A stretch of 64,000 nt of DNA, taken from contig JAEYHZ010000024.1 in NCBI GenBank assembly GCA_023409265.1, positions 110,617 to 174,616 of the forward strand, in the 5' to 3' direction. The notes beneath the pieces were generated by a model. It did not search any database. It saw nothing but the letters and a program-made list of their open reading frames with translations, and was not told the origin of the DNA. Position numbers and translations under genes: made by a program. This document shows, piece by piece, positions 36,086-44,600 of the stretch. Position 1 is the stretch's first letter; each line of letters opens with the position of its first letter. The DNA is from Bacillota bacterium. GTDB taxonomy: Bacteria > Bacillota > Clostridia > Acetivibrionales > DSM-1351.

Positions 36086-36158
36086 AATTGTAATACTTTA
36101 GAACAATTATAAACAAACTAAAGAATATAATCAATATAAAAATGTTCTACTTTAGAAC
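36086..36158 (+). promoter_or_regulatory. Promoter region with repeated ACTTTAGAAC and palindrome GTTCTA-CTT-TAGAAC
   Basis: ACTTTAGAAC occurs twice (36095-36104 and 36149-36158). The second is half of a perfect palindrome at 36144-36158, just before the XRE start codon. The first lies inside AATTGT-N11-ACAATT (36086-36108). This looks like an autoregulated promoter. In the second module copy the palindrome has lost one arm. Confidence 0.6.
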
Positions 36159-36168
36159 GGGGTTCTTC

Positions 36169-36417
36169 ATGAAAATATACTGGCACAACGATGCAAAGAA
36201 TATAGTTGGAAAAAGAATAAGAGAAGCAAGGATGAAAGCAAGTCCCCATATTACCCAGCAGGATTTGTCAGCCAGACTTGGTGTTCTAGGCTATAATATT
36301 GATCGTGTTTCCATAAGTAAAATTGAGTCCGGCGATAGATTCGTAGCGGATTATGAGGTTGTGGGCCTGGCTAAGGCTTTGAATGTCGGGGTTGAATGGC
36401 TGTTGTGCGGGGAGTGA
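36169..36417 (+). CDS. XRE-family regulator, 82 residues (module copy A)
   Basis: The product begins MKIYWHNDAKNIVGKRIREARMKASP and carries a helix-turn-helix with ITQQDLSARLGVLGYNIDRVSISKIESGDR, ending AKALNVGVEWLLCGE. The frame also opens at an ATG at 36142, but that lies inside the palindromic operator; GGGG before 36169 and the sequence match to the copy-B remnant (58247) support the shorter form. It probably represses its own promoter. Its counterpart in the second copy is a pseudogene. Confidence 0.82.
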   Translation: MKIYWHNDAKNIVGKRIREARMKASPHITQQDLSARLGVLGYNIDRVSISKIESGDRFVADYEVVGLAKALNVGVEWLLCGE

Positions 36418-36469
36418 GATTTACCCATATCAACTATTAAATAGATAAAGCAATCCGAATCCCATTGAT

Positions 36470-36709
36470 TCAAAACTCAGGGGATTCCTCTTCACCTCCG
36501 ATAAAGAAAACTTCTCCAAGCTCCCTCTTAAAATATGTACATACTTTCTGCATCAACCCCGGTCCCGGAGAAAACCTCTGGTTCTCCATTTTACAGAGAT
36601 ATGCACGGCTTACTTCCAGTATCTCTGCAAGCTCATCCTGGGTAATTCCCCTCTCCTGCCGTAATTTCTGAATATTGTTTTTCACTGGAATGTTTTTTAT
36701 TTGAATCAC
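36470..36709 (-). CDS. XRE-family regulator, 79 residues (module copy A)
   Basis: A small helix-turn-helix protein with GITQDELAEILEVSRAYLCKMENQRFSPGPGLM. The HTH is identical over this stretch to the copy-B paralogue at 58763. The start appears to be GTG at 36709; no good ribosome site precedes it, but AGAGGTG overlaps the start. Its 5' end overlaps the upstream XRE gene by 77 bp because that gene has lost its stop codon. Predicted to be cotranscribed with it. Confidence 0.75.
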   Translation of the reverse strand: MIQIKNIPVKNNIQKLRQERGITQDELAEILEVSRAYLCKMENQRFSPGPGLMQKVCTYFKRELGEVFFIGGEEESPEF

Positions 36710-36914
36710 CTCTATGTAATTTCTGATTTTCTTCGTAAAATTTTATCCAATTAAAACCTAAAACCTGAGCTATTGCTTTAGCAGTGTCTGGTGAGGGCCT
36801 TCTTTCACCAAGCTCAATTTTGTTGATAGTTGTAACATCTACTCCAGCCATATTGGCTACATTTTCTTGTGTTAATTCTTTTGCTAATCTTAAGTCTTTT
36901 AGCCAATTTCTCAA
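36633..36914 (-). CDS. XRE-family regulator, 93 residues, extended C-terminus (module copy A)
   Basis: The N-terminal 60 residues are an XRE domain (TQENVANMAGVDVTTINKIELGERRP). The paralogue in copy B ends at FNWTEFYE followed by TAA; here that codon is GAA, so translation continues for about 33 residues into the next gene. TTG start with GGGGGTGAT five bases upstream. It is divergent from the XRE gene at 37066 across four palindromic operators, so it is probably one side of a two-repressor switch. Its HTH differs clearly from its copy-B paralogue. Confidence 0.78.
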   Translation of the reverse strand: MRNWLKDLRLAKELTQENVANMAGVDVTTINKIELGERRPSPDTAKAIAQVLGFNWIKFYEENQKLHRGDSNKKHSSEKQYSEITAGEGNYPG

Positions 36915-36933
36915 AATATCACCCCCAAGCAGC

Positions 36934-37040
36934 TAGACGAAATGTCTACATTTAATATATAGACATTTCGTCTAGCTGTCAATAGTTTTTATAATAAATA
37001 GACTTTTTGTCTATAATATTGTTTTTAGACATTTTGTCTA
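36934..37040. promoter_or_regulatory. Four palindromic operators, TAGAC-N5-GTCTA
   Basis: Four 15-bp sites, all with both arms perfect: 36934-36948, 36960-36974, 36999-37013 and 37026-37040. Centre distances are 26, 39 and 27 bp. The first two are themselves arranged as a large inverted repeat. They fill the divergent promoter between two XRE genes, which strongly suggests cooperative binding by one or both products. Confidence 0.85.
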
Positions 37041-37065
37041 TTATCCTAAATTCAGGAGGGTTTCT

Positions 37066-37401
37066 ATGATTACAGAAAGACTCATTAGATTACGAGAAGA
37101 AAAAAAATTAACTAAAAAAGATATCGCAGAATTTTTAAAAATTGACCAGTCAACTTATGGAAAGTATGAATTAGGTAAAAGACAACCTGATTATGATACT
37201 CTACTTAAACTGGCTGATTTTTTCGACGTATCTGTTGATTATTTGCTATGCCGCTCGAACATTCGAAAACTTGATAATGAGACTAAAACTTCTCATAATC
37301 TTGATATTTCTAGCTTGCCAGAAGAAGCTATCAAGCAGGTTGAAGATTATATTGATTATGTAAAGCATAAGTATAATACGGATGGGAGTTTGAAGAAATA
37401 A
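37066..37401 (+). CDS. XRE-family regulator, 111 residues (module copy A)
   Basis: An N-terminal XRE domain (KKDIAEFLKIDQSTYGKYELGKRQP, about 18-42) and a C-terminal helical part ending HNLDISSLPEEAIKQVEDYIDYV. The C-terminal part is nearly identical to the copy-B paralogue at 59340, while the HTH differs, as do the operators. GGAGGG precedes the ATG. SinR- and CI-type repressors have this size and layout. It is divergent from the 93-residue XRE gene. Confidence 0.88.
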   Translation: MITERLIRLREEKKLTKKDIAEFLKIDQSTYGKYELGKRQPDYDTLLKLADFFDVSVDYLLCRSNIRKLDNETKTSHNLDISSLPEEAIKQVEDYIDYVKHKYNTDGSLKK

Positions 37402-37411
37402 GTTAAGCAAC

Positions 37412-37585
37412 TTATGACCTCATCCTTACCAATTTATACATACTGGGAATCCGGGCATTTTCAGGATGTGGTTTTATAGCCCCCTCTGGAATAACAAAAT
37501 AATATTCATCAAAACATGCAGTAAACATTTCAAGATTATCTTTTACCAACTTGTTTGCTCCAAGTTTTACATTTTCTTTTTCCAA
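37412..37585 (-). CDS. Small protein, 57 residues, unknown function
   Basis: A TTG start with a perfect AGGAGG eight bases upstream supports this short gene. The product begins MEKENVKLGANKLVKDNLEMF and ends SMYKLVRMRS, a mixed helix/strand protein with one Cys and no membrane segment. It converges on the XRE gene at 37066 with 10 bp between stops. Near the equivalent place in the second module copy (about 59866-59885) only about 17 bp resemble its 3' end, so the gene was probably lost there. Confidence 0.68.
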   Translation of the reverse strand: MEKENVKLGANKLVKDNLEMFTACFDEYYFVIPEGAIKPHPENARIPSMYKLVRMRS

Positions 37586-37651
37586 ATGAAAAACCTCCTA
37601 ATCAATCACAAATTTATGCAACATATTATATCCCAAATTTTGATTTATAAA

Positions 37652-37694
37652 TGTGATTTAAATCACAGAAAATAAAGATTTAAAAATCTATAAT
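37652..37694 (+). promoter_or_regulatory. CRP/FNR/HcpR-type palindrome and -10 box of the DUF2249 gene
   Basis: TGTGATTTAAATCACA (37652-37667) is a perfect palindrome matching the TGTGA-N6-TCACA consensus of CRP-superfamily regulators. TATAAT lies at 37689-37694, 32 bp centre to centre. With a start site seven bases after the -10, the palindrome is centred at about -41.5, the class II activator position. Confidence 0.75.
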
Positions 37695-37745
37695 AAATTT
37701 GAATCTAAATTCAAATCAGTGGTTAAATTCGAAAGGAGACTAACT

Positions 37746-37979
37746 ATGAACGACTTCGCTGCAACAGTAGATGCCAGAAAATATGAACCCAAGGATAAAC
37801 ATCCTACAATTTTTAATACATTTTTTAGTTTGGAAGCAGGCCAAAAGATGGAGCTGATAAATGACCATGATCCACGTCCTCTTCATTACCAATTCATTAT
37901 GGAATTGCCTGATCAATTTGAGTGGGAGTATCTTGAACAGGGACCCGAGGTCTGGCGTGTGGCAATAGAAAAGAAATAA
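37746..37979 (+). CDS. DUF2249 family protein
   Basis: A 77-residue protein with the family core of KHPTIFNTFFSLEAGQKMELINDHDPRPLHYQFIMELPDQFEWEYLEQGPEVWRVAIEK. DUF2249 domains occur alone or next to hemerythrin and DUF1858 domains and are associated with anaerobic nitrosative-stress genes; the reaction is unknown. GAAAGGAGA before 37746 shows the ATG there is used, not the upstream frame. A terminator follows directly. The promoter shares its palindrome with the neighbouring DUF1858 gene. Confidence 0.87.
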   Translation: MNDFAATVDARKYEPKDKHPTIFNTFFSLEAGQKMELINDHDPRPLHYQFIMELPDQFEWEYLEQGPEVWRVAIEKK

Positions 37980-37982
37980 CAA

Positions 37983-38020
37983 AACTACGGACCTGATTAT
38001 TTAATGGTCCGTAGTTTTTT
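37983..38020. terminator. Terminator between the DUF2249 and DUF1858 genes
   Basis: An 11-bp perfect stem (AACTACGGACC, 37983-37993, with its complement 38006-38016) and a T-run. It separates two convergent genes. Confidence 0.9.
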
Positions 38021-38052
38021 AACATTAATGGTTAAGACTTAGTAATCCAAGC

Positions 38053-38238
38053 TTATTGATTTAATGCTTCCAACAGTTTATCTACATTCATTCCATGAAC
38101 CATTGCAGCCTGTTCCAGAGACTCTGCCTGTGATGCCGGGCAGCCGAGGCAGCCCATTCCGAAATTCATTAATATCTGCGCTGCCTGAGGTTTGGTACTT
38201 ATAATCTGACCTATTGTCATTTCCTTTGTTATTTTCAT
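38053..38238 (-). CDS. DUF1858 family protein (prismane-associated type)
   Basis: A 61-residue protein, MKITKEMTIGQIISTKPQAAQILMNFGMGCLGCPASQAESLEQAAMVHG..., with the family CLGCP motif (two Cys separated by two residues). DUF1858 proteins are often encoded with hybrid-cluster (prismane) proteins that deal with nitric oxide or hydroxylamine, and the Cys pair may bind a metal or act in redox chemistry. The convergent DUF2249 gene and identical promoter layout suggest a common regulon. Confidence 0.88.
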   Translation of the reverse strand: MKITKEMTIGQIISTKPQAAQILMNFGMGCLGCPASQAESLEQAAMVHGMNVDKLLEALNQ

Positions 38239-38339
38239 AAAATTACGCCTCCATTTATTATTTTCAAAATATCAATGTATTGATCAGTAATTAACCTGTC
38301 ATACAAAATGTTATTCAGATTGATAATGCTTTCAATATT

Positions 38340-38382
38340 ATTTTACAGGCATAATTTATTTTTTTCTGTGATTGAAATCACA
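38340..38382 (-). promoter_or_regulatory. CRP/FNR/HcpR-type palindrome and -10 box of the DUF1858 gene
   Basis: TGTGATTGAAATCACA (38367-38382) repeats the TGTGAT-N4-ATCACA pattern. On the minus strand TAAAAT (38345-38340) lies 32 bp from the palindrome centre, exactly as in the DUF2249 promoter. This again places the site near -41.5. Confidence 0.7.
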
Positions 38383-38410
38383 AAAATTGCTTTAGTACTT
38401 TTTAGTTTTG

Positions 38411-39484
38411 TCAGATCACTTCCAGATAATCCCTTTCAGGCAATTCCGGAAATTTCGCCGCAGGAAGTGTCTGATACCAGAAAGCAACCGACGCTATATC
38501 ATCCTGAAGCGGCAAATATCCTTTATTCCTCCATCCCAAAGCCTGGATAGTGACCTTCAGATCATTTTCAAATCGGATTGGATCGGTGATATGCCACCTG
38601 TACATGCCAAATCTCATCTGTGAATTATAAAGTCCGTCGGGACGGATTATCTGATGCAAGCCCGCATAAGGAGTTGAGAATTCCTGATATTGCTTTGTCT
38701 CCTTGTTTTCAAAATTATAGGATCCGCAGAAATAATCCTCAGTTCCTGTACCGCAGATAGTAGGAAAATCCTTATCACCGTCCATATAGAATTTTATTTC
38801 ACCTTCACCCCACCATCCGCTATTATTGACGCCCCAGGCCATATATGTACCGACATAATGTCCTTTTCCCTGAACGTCATCCAAAATAGTGTACACTTCT
38901 TTGTAGGGCAAAGGGTTCACTCTTCTGAACCGTGCATGAAAATATGCACAATCCTCAGGAACTTCTGTCAGAGTATAGTTTACCTGATAGTACAGAACCA
39001 TATCTTCATCGGCTATGTTCTCGAGAGTGATTAAGCATTTTTTTCTGAAGGGCATCTCCCAATAGCAGTTAAATGCACTTCCGGGGTTAACGCAAACAGC
39101 TAGAGAGGATAAGGGTGAAAATTTACCCCAGCCCGATGCAAAGAAATCTCCTACAGGGCATTCTACAGAAGGATTTGTTTGTCCATCCCAATAAATTCTC
39201 AGAATGCTGAACCTCCAATTACCTGTGGGAGTCATCCAAATCTGCTGAACCGCTCCTGATCCATCTATTTCAGCTATATTAAAAGTTTCTCCGGCTTTTA
39301 TGGTTACATAAGGTGATATTTTCCACCCCTGCCCCAGATTTTTTGCTTGCTGCGCCGCAGGACCGTCAACTGACATCCCACCCTTGCCTTTCTCCCCCGT
39401 AAAATTTTCAGGGCTGATGGAACGGCTTTTTGCAGAAGATAATAATGATAAATTCCCCATATTCATATTCAGACCATTAAACAT
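38411..39484 (-). CDS. GH172 (DUF2961) family glycoside hydrolase
   Basis: A 357-residue single-domain protein without a signal peptide. Family hallmarks are SVDGPAAQQAKNLGQGWKISPY near the start, GSGAVQQIWMTPTGNWRFSILRIYWD (about 75-100) and ICGTGTEDYFCGSYNF (about 245-260), which holds a likely catalytic Glu. GH172 includes difructose dianhydride and alpha-fructofuranoside or alpha-arabinofuranoside enzymes, which usually form trimers. GAGGAGTG precedes the ATG. It is divergent from an AraC regulator, the probable local controller. Confidence 0.88.
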   Translation of the reverse strand: MFNGLNMNMGNLSLLSSAKSRSISPENFTGEKGKGGMSVDGPAAQQAKNLGQGWKISPYVTIKAGETFNIAEIDGSGAVQQIWMTPTGNWRFSILRIYWDGQTNPSVECPVGDFFASGWGKFSPLSSLAVCVNPGSAFNCYWEMPFRKKCLITLENIADEDMVLYYQVNYTLTEVPEDCAYFHARFRRVNPLPYKEVYTILDDVQGKGHYVGTYMAWGVNNSGWWGEGEIKFYMDGDKDFPTICGTGTEDYFCGSYNFENKETKQYQEFSTPYAGLHQIIRPDGLYNSQMRFGMYRWHITDPIRFENDLKVTIQALGWRNKGYLPLQDDIASVAFWYQTLPAAKFPELPERDYLEVI

Positions 39485-39694
39485 TTATATTCACTCCTCA
39501 AAATTTATTCTTTGTCATGAGTATAGATTATCAGCATTAAATTGTCTTTTGCATAAATGAATTATTTTTTAACACTTATTGCTCAATTTAAATTGTTGTG
39601 TTAGGATATTGTCAAAATCAATAAAGACTCAACATAATTAACAGACTAAACAGATAATCTGTATTTTCATACTAAATGAAAAAGAGGCTTGCTG

Positions 39695-40564
39695 ATGGAT
39701 CTCAATTTTCTTTCTCCGTATATCCGGGTTGCAATGGATAGTATTATAGATTCACCTATTTTTATACAAGAACGTGTGATTTTTGACTATGAGCTTTTTT
39801 ACCTGAAAGAAGGCAGTGTTTTTATTACTATCGAGGATCAGGGCTTCTATGCAAATCCGGGAGATATATTTCTATTCAAGCCCAAACAGAGGCATTCCAT
39901 AAAGGTGCTGAGTCAAGGGTTCCGGCAGCCGCATATTCATTTTGACCTGTTTTATCAACCTGACAGCCCCGAGGTCAGAATATCTTTTAAGCCTCTTGAG
40001 CAAATACCACATGAAGATATTGTCAAGTTCAGAAAAGATATAACCGGAAAAGATGATCTTGATCTTCCAAATAAAATTTTTGTAAGTAATATCAAATATT
40101 TTGAAAAATTACTGTTTGATGTTATTGAAGAATTTGAAGCAAAGAAACCCTTTTCTGAAATCAATGCCAAAGGCTTGTTCATAAAGTTATGGGTATATAT
40201 ATTGCAGGAAAACTATTGGAATAATAACCCAATGGTATTTTCGAACATTGATACACTTAAGAAAATAAAGGATTATATCTCCTTACATATTAAAGAAGAG
40301 ATCACTATGGATGAATTAGCGTACAAATTCAATATAAGCAAATACTACATGATCAGAAGCTTCAAGAAGGTATACTCAATTACGCCGATTCATTTTCATA
40401 AGCTGATTAGAATTGAGAAGGCTAAAGAAATGATTCAGTTTACTGATTTAAGTTTTACCGAAATAGCCGAAATAACCGGTTTTAAAAGTATTAATGCTTT
40501 CAGCCGTGCATTCAGGCAAATGGAAGGGGTTCCCCCGTCCTTTTACAGAAATAAAAATGCTTAA
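39695..40564 (+). CDS. AraC-family regulator with cupin sensor
   Basis: A 289-residue protein with an N-terminal cupin-like ligand pocket (about 20-110, with GSVFITIEDQGFYANPGDIFLFKP) and a C-terminal AraC domain (about 190-285) that ends GVPPSFYRNKN. This is the classical sugar-responsive regulator form. The ATG at 39695 follows AGAGG at good spacing; the TTG at 39689 is unlikely. Its divergent neighbour, GH172, is the likely target. Confidence 0.87.
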   Translation: MDLNFLSPYIRVAMDSIIDSPIFIQERVIFDYELFYLKEGSVFITIEDQGFYANPGDIFLFKPKQRHSIKVLSQGFRQPHIHFDLFYQPDSPEVRISFKPLEQIPHEDIVKFRKDITGKDDLDLPNKIFVSNIKYFEKLLFDVIEEFEAKKPFSEINAKGLFIKLWVYILQENYWNNNPMVFSNIDTLKKIKDYISLHIKEEITMDELAYKFNISKYYMIRSFKKVYSITPIHFHKLIRIEKAKEMIQFTDLSFTEIAEITGFKSINAFSRAFRQMEGVPPSFYRNKNA

Positions 40565-40665
40565 TGCTGATAAAAGGCATTAGTATTAAGTCTTCTTCTC
40601 CATGTCCTTCTTCAAAATTTCTTATATACCTAATACCGGAATAACCCAACTCAACAATCAAAGAG

Positions 40666-41829
40666 CTATGCTTTATATACAGTTAAAATAAACTCTTCAC
40701 CAAATTCTTGTAAAAGAGGTTCTTTTGCTCCTGCTTCTTTCATTGACTTTAGTATCATAGGAATGCCCCTGCCAAGCTGATCAATATATCTTAGATTTTC
40801 CATATACTTAACCAGGAACGGATTCCTTGCATAAGAAACACCTATTTTCATCTTCTCTATTGTTACTGTATTCGGCAGTCTGCCAGGACTGTGAAATTCC
40901 ACTCTGTCATCGAACATAAATATCCGTACTTTAGAACCGCTTATACTATAGTTACGATGAACCAGTGTATTAACAATTGCTTCCCTAAGGACAAGACTTG
41001 GATACTCTTCTTTTTCTTCACGCTTTAGCCCGTTAATAACGGAAGGTGCTTTCATATTATTCTTAAAAACTACCATGAGCTGTTCCGCAATCTCCTGAAT
41101 CCTTCCTGTTATAACTTTCTTATCTACCAATTCATCAGTGATTTCATTTCCTTTAAAGTGAGCAAAGCTGACCCCATTTTGAGGTAGCTTTTGTTCTGGA
41201 TTTTTTCCAAATACTAATAAGCCACCCACAGTACAAAGCGATTTACTGCCATTTGTCTCTTTCATGATATCAGCATTAATCAGAATTCTTTGCACGGCTT
41301 CCTTGCTCTCTTCGTGCAAATCAAAAGCGTTATATTTCAAATAGTATTCCCTGATAACATCAAGATTTAAATCCTTAATCGACGTATCCTCTACAGGTGA
41401 TATATCAAAATGAAGAGCTCCATTGACCTCAAACATTCTTAACAACTCTTCCCTTGACGCAATACGTTTAGTAGTACCAACCCTCAGGTAATACTTGTGG
41501 TCTGTTGTATAATAGGGTTTGTTAAGGCCTTTAGATATTGTAACAATTGCAATTGTTTTCCCATCTATTTCAACGCTTTGAAAGACAGGAATTATGTTTG
41601 GTATACAGTTGTTTCTGCATACATTCATTATTTTTTCTTCTAATAATGTATCTGAAACACCCATAATATTCCCATCATCATCTATTCCAATGAGTATCAT
41701 ACCGCCTTCAGAGTTTGCAAAGGCAACAATCTCTTCGGCTAAGTCCTTAGCCCTGATACTTTCTTCCTTGAATTCTATATATGAGTTTTCACCGTTATTA
41801 ACAATTTCCCTAATTTCATCTATTCTCAT
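40666..41829 (-). CDS. AlbA_2/RecG-like DNA-binding ATPase family protein
   Basis: A 387-residue protein. The N-terminal domain (about 15-130), with ENSYIEFKEES, FANSEGGMILIGIDDDG and YYLRVGTTKRIAS, is the AlbA_2 (Schlafen AAA-4) domain. The C-terminal part, with LREAIVNTLVHRNYSISGSKVRIFMFDDRVEFHSPGRLPNTVT, is the ATP-binding HATPase_c_4 type domain. Such proteins are often labelled transcriptional regulator or ATP-dependent DNA helicase-like; their function is not settled. AAAAGGATG precedes the ATG. No partner gene is visible. Confidence 0.85.
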   Translation of the reverse strand: MRIDEIREIVNNGENSYIEFKEESIRAKDLAEEIVAFANSEGGMILIGIDDDGNIMGVSDTLLEEKIMNVCRNNCIPNIIPVFQSVEIDGKTIAIVTISKGLNKPYYTTDHKYYLRVGTTKRIASREELLRMFEVNGALHFDISPVEDTSIKDLNLDVIREYYLKYNAFDLHEESKEAVQRILINADIMKETNGSKSLCTVGGLLVFGKNPEQKLPQNGVSFAHFKGNEITDELVDKKVITGRIQEIAEQLMVVFKNNMKAPSVINGLKREEKEEYPSLVLREAIVNTLVHRNYSISGSKVRIFMFDDRVEFHSPGRLPNTVTIEKMKIGVSYARNPFLVKYMENLRYIDQLGRGIPMILKSMKEAGAKEPLLQEFGEEFILTVYKA

Positions 41830-42025
41830 ATCAAACCATCCTTATAAAAACCATAACACTATTTTATCATACTTTGTTATTACCCTAAATTACTTTTTGA
41901 CACAAATGCATATTCAATAATTCTTATCATTCTCGGTCATATGTGACATGCTGGAATATAAGTTTTTTTATTTCCACCCTGGATTATTGCAGCTGTTACT
42001 TATTTCTGCTTAACTCAAATACAAG

Positions 42026-42067
42026 AAACCAAACTCAAGGCTCTGTCCTCCTTGAGTTTGGTTTTTT
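42026..42067. terminator. Terminator after the second sugar-binding protein gene
   Basis: Arms of 15 bp (AAACCAAACTCAAGG and complement) and a T-run on the plus side. On the minus strand it lies about 35 bp after the binding-protein stop codon, with a weaker T-tail, so it may act in both directions. Confidence 0.8.
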
Positions 42068-42098
42068 CTCTTCTACTTATATAATTGATAACTTTATG

Positions 42099-43664
42099 TT
42101 ATTTAATGTTATTCTTTGCAACAAAATCATCAACCTGTTTCTGGGTATCATCAATTATCTTCTGAATACCGGCAGCTTCAAGATTCTTGACAACCTTGTC
42201 AAAGTCTTCTTCTGACTGCTTTGCACCAAAATACAACGGAATAACTTCATCTGTCATAACCTTTTCTACAGCGGCCTTTTCAGCTTTGACATTTTCACTT
42301 GAGTATGAGAAGGTCGAAAGAGGTGCTGTTTCCGGCTTTAAGTTGTTCCAGAAATCCAACGCCTGTGTATACGCAGGTGAATCTGTTGTCCAGGTTCTCA
42401 GGTAGGGGAAGTGCATTGTAAACCATGGTGTAGGATTATATCTGTCTTTAGGGTCTATACCTTCAGGAACTTCCGCCTTGTCCCCGTTGAGTTTGTATGT
42501 CTTCCCTTCAATCCCCAGCATATACATGTCATAATTCTTCTGGTCTTTTCTCAGCCAGTTCATAAACATTACAGCCCTGTCAGGATTCTTACTGGTTGAA
42601 GATATCATACCAAAATTATTTACCGGTCCTATGTTGATCCACTTTCCGCCTTTATTTATTATTGCCAGTTCAACTTCGCCGTTTGGTACGTTTTTCTTCA
42701 GCTGGTTTTCACGGTCATTTATATTATACAGGTCACCGCCCATGGAAGCTGCCTTACCAGCGATAAATTTGCCGTCGCGGTCCTTATCAGAGAGGAAGTC
42801 CTTTTCAAACCAACCGCTGTTATATGCCTTTATATCCTCTTTCCATATTTTTTTGAACAAATCTGTTTTAATCCAATTTTCCACCTTCAAAGGTTTCTTG
42901 TCCTGATCGACATACAGGTAACCCATGTTATCCCCGCCAAAAGTAAATATTGAATGCCCTACACTGCCTGCATCACAAACGACTGCTGAGGCCAGGTCTC
43001 CGCCAAGACAAGGAATAACGTCGGGCTCATTTTTAGCAATTGTATCAAGGAACTGCTCATATGTTGCAAGACTTGTTATTTCAGGAAGTTTGTACTTCTC
43101 TCTGAGGTCTTTACGGACCAGGAAACCTCTTCCCATTTCAGTCATTGCGTAAACTGCCGGGATACCGTATATTTTTCCGTCAACAGTCAGAGAGTCCCAC
43201 AGGTTCTGCGGTATCTGCTGCTTCAGATCTGCCCCGTGTTTATCAAGCAGCTCGTTTATTGAAATGCACTGTTTTCTTGCAATGTTTCCTGAAAGTTCTC
43301 CGAAAAAGCTGAGGAAAATGTCAAATTCTTCACCGGCAGATGCTTTCAGCTTAACCTGGCTTACATAATCACCCCAGGGTATGTAGTTAACTTTAAGATC
43401 AATATTCAGTTCATCTCTTGTGGCGTTATTTATTGCTTCCAGTACTTCATCCTGCTGTTTAGGCCTGTCACCTGCCACGTAAATTGTCAGAGGTACTTTC
43501 TCAAGCTTTGCTGTTGAGCTATCAGCCGATGTGGAGGAAGCTGCCGTCTGAACTGTTGAAGCTGCCGATTGTTCTGCCGAAGTATCTTTTCCGCAGCCTG
43601 CAAAAGTGGTTAAAAGCATTGTTAATGCCATAGCCAGACACAAAAGTTTAATTACCTTCTTCAT
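42099..43664 (-). CDS. Sugar ABC transporter substrate-binding lipoprotein, operon 2
   Basis: A 521-residue secreted lipoprotein with lipobox TTFAGCG (Cys24) and a Ser/Ala/Thr-rich linker to about residue 50. The body is a family 1 extracellular solute-binding protein of the LplA/LipO type. It is the closest relative in the window of the orphan binding protein at 46551; they share RYNPTPWFTMHFPYLRTWT and NAEIDT-like regions. Its two permeases lie directly upstream. The ATPase is absent, as usual for this group. GGAGAG precedes the ATG. Confidence 0.9.
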   Translation of the reverse strand: MKKVIKLLCLAMALTMLLTTFAGCGKDTSAEQSAASTVQTAASSTSADSSTAKLEKVPLTIYVAGDRPKQQDEVLEAINNATRDELNIDLKVNYIPWGDYVSQVKLKASAGEEFDIFLSFFGELSGNIARKQCISINELLDKHGADLKQQIPQNLWDSLTVDGKIYGIPAVYAMTEMGRGFLVRKDLREKYKLPEITSLATYEQFLDTIAKNEPDVIPCLGGDLASAVVCDAGSVGHSIFTFGGDNMGYLYVDQDKKPLKVENWIKTDLFKKIWKEDIKAYNSGWFEKDFLSDKDRDGKFIAGKAASMGGDLYNINDRENQLKKNVPNGEVELAIINKGGKWINIGPVNNFGMISSTSKNPDRAVMFMNWLRKDQKNYDMYMLGIEGKTYKLNGDKAEVPEGIDPKDRYNPTPWFTMHFPYLRTWTTDSPAYTQALDFWNNLKPETAPLSTFSYSSENVKAEKAAVEKVMTDEVIPLYFGAKQSEEDFDKVVKNLEAAGIQKIIDDTQKQVDDFVAKNNIK

Positions 43665-43721
43665 TTTTTCAACTCTCCTTTAAATTAAATTTATGCCAAC
43701 CGGATTTACTCCGGGTAAAGC

Positions 43722-44585
43722 CTAACCTTTCACTGCGCCGATTGTTATGCCCTTTATAAAATATTTTTGTACAAATGGGTAAACCAGCATTATGGGACCG
43801 ATTGTTATAATAACCGTGGCCATTTTTGTGGATTCGGCCGGAATTTCCGATACATTTGCATTCATAGCCGCCTGCCCTACATAAGTGACTCTCATCAAAA
43901 TCATTCTGAGCAGGTATTGAAGCGGATAAAGCTTTGTATCATTTATAAGCAGCAGCGCCAGATTCCACTCGTTCCAGTAGTTTAAAGCATAAAAAAGAGT
44001 AATCGTCGCTATTCCCGGAGCTGCCAGTCTCATTACTATGCTGCGGTAGATCCTGAATTCACCGGCACCGTCGATTTTGGCCGATTCAATGACCGCATCC
44101 GGCAAACCTCTGAAAAAGTTCAGAATCAGAAACATGAAAAACGGGTTGAATAACATCGGCAGTATGAGGCCCAGGATATTATCCTTCAGGTGGAGCTTGA
44201 GCAAGACCATATAAAACGGTACCAACCCACCTGAGAAAATCATTGGGATGTAGACAATCATATTCAGGACATTACGGTATTTTAAATTCTTTCTTGAGAG
44301 TGCATAGCCCAGCATTGAAGTAATCAATACAGAGAGAACCGTACCTGCAACAGTCACAATTATGGATATCCTGTAAGCATCAAATACAACCGATCCTTCA
44401 AATAACAGCCGGTATGCACCCAGCGACCACTTCTCGGGAATGAGTCTGAACCCGTTTTTTGCAATGCTGCTTTCATCCGAGAAAGACACAGCCAGCACAA
44501 TCAGAAACGGAAATAGTGTTAATATTGATACAAATGCCAGAAATACCGTATTGGTTATTTTGAAAAGACTAAATCGTTTATCCAT
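43722..44585 (-). CDS. Carbohydrate ABC transporter permease (YtcP/LplC type), operon 2
   Basis: A 287-residue membrane protein with six predicted helices, EAA loop ESAKIDGAGEFRIYRSIVMRLAAPGI (about 163-188) and the typical terminal KYFIKGITIGAVKG. It lies 15 bp after its partner permease gene and about 57 bp before the binding-protein gene, giving the order permease-permease-binding protein seen in the first operon. Confidence 0.92.
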   Translation of the reverse strand: MDKRFSLFKITNTVFLAFVSILTLFPFLIVLAVSFSDESSIAKNGFRLIPEKWSLGAYRLLFEGSVVFDAYRISIIVTVAGTVLSVLITSMLGYALSRKNLKYRNVLNMIVYIPMIFSGGLVPFYMVLLKLHLKDNILGLILPMLFNPFFMFLILNFFRGLPDAVIESAKIDGAGEFRIYRSIVMRLAAPGIATITLFYALNYWNEWNLALLLINDTKLYPLQYLLRMILMRVTYVGQAAMNANVSEIPAESTKMATVIITIGPIMLVYPFVQKYFIKGITIGAVKG

Positions 44586-44600
44586 TCTGCATTTTCCTTT

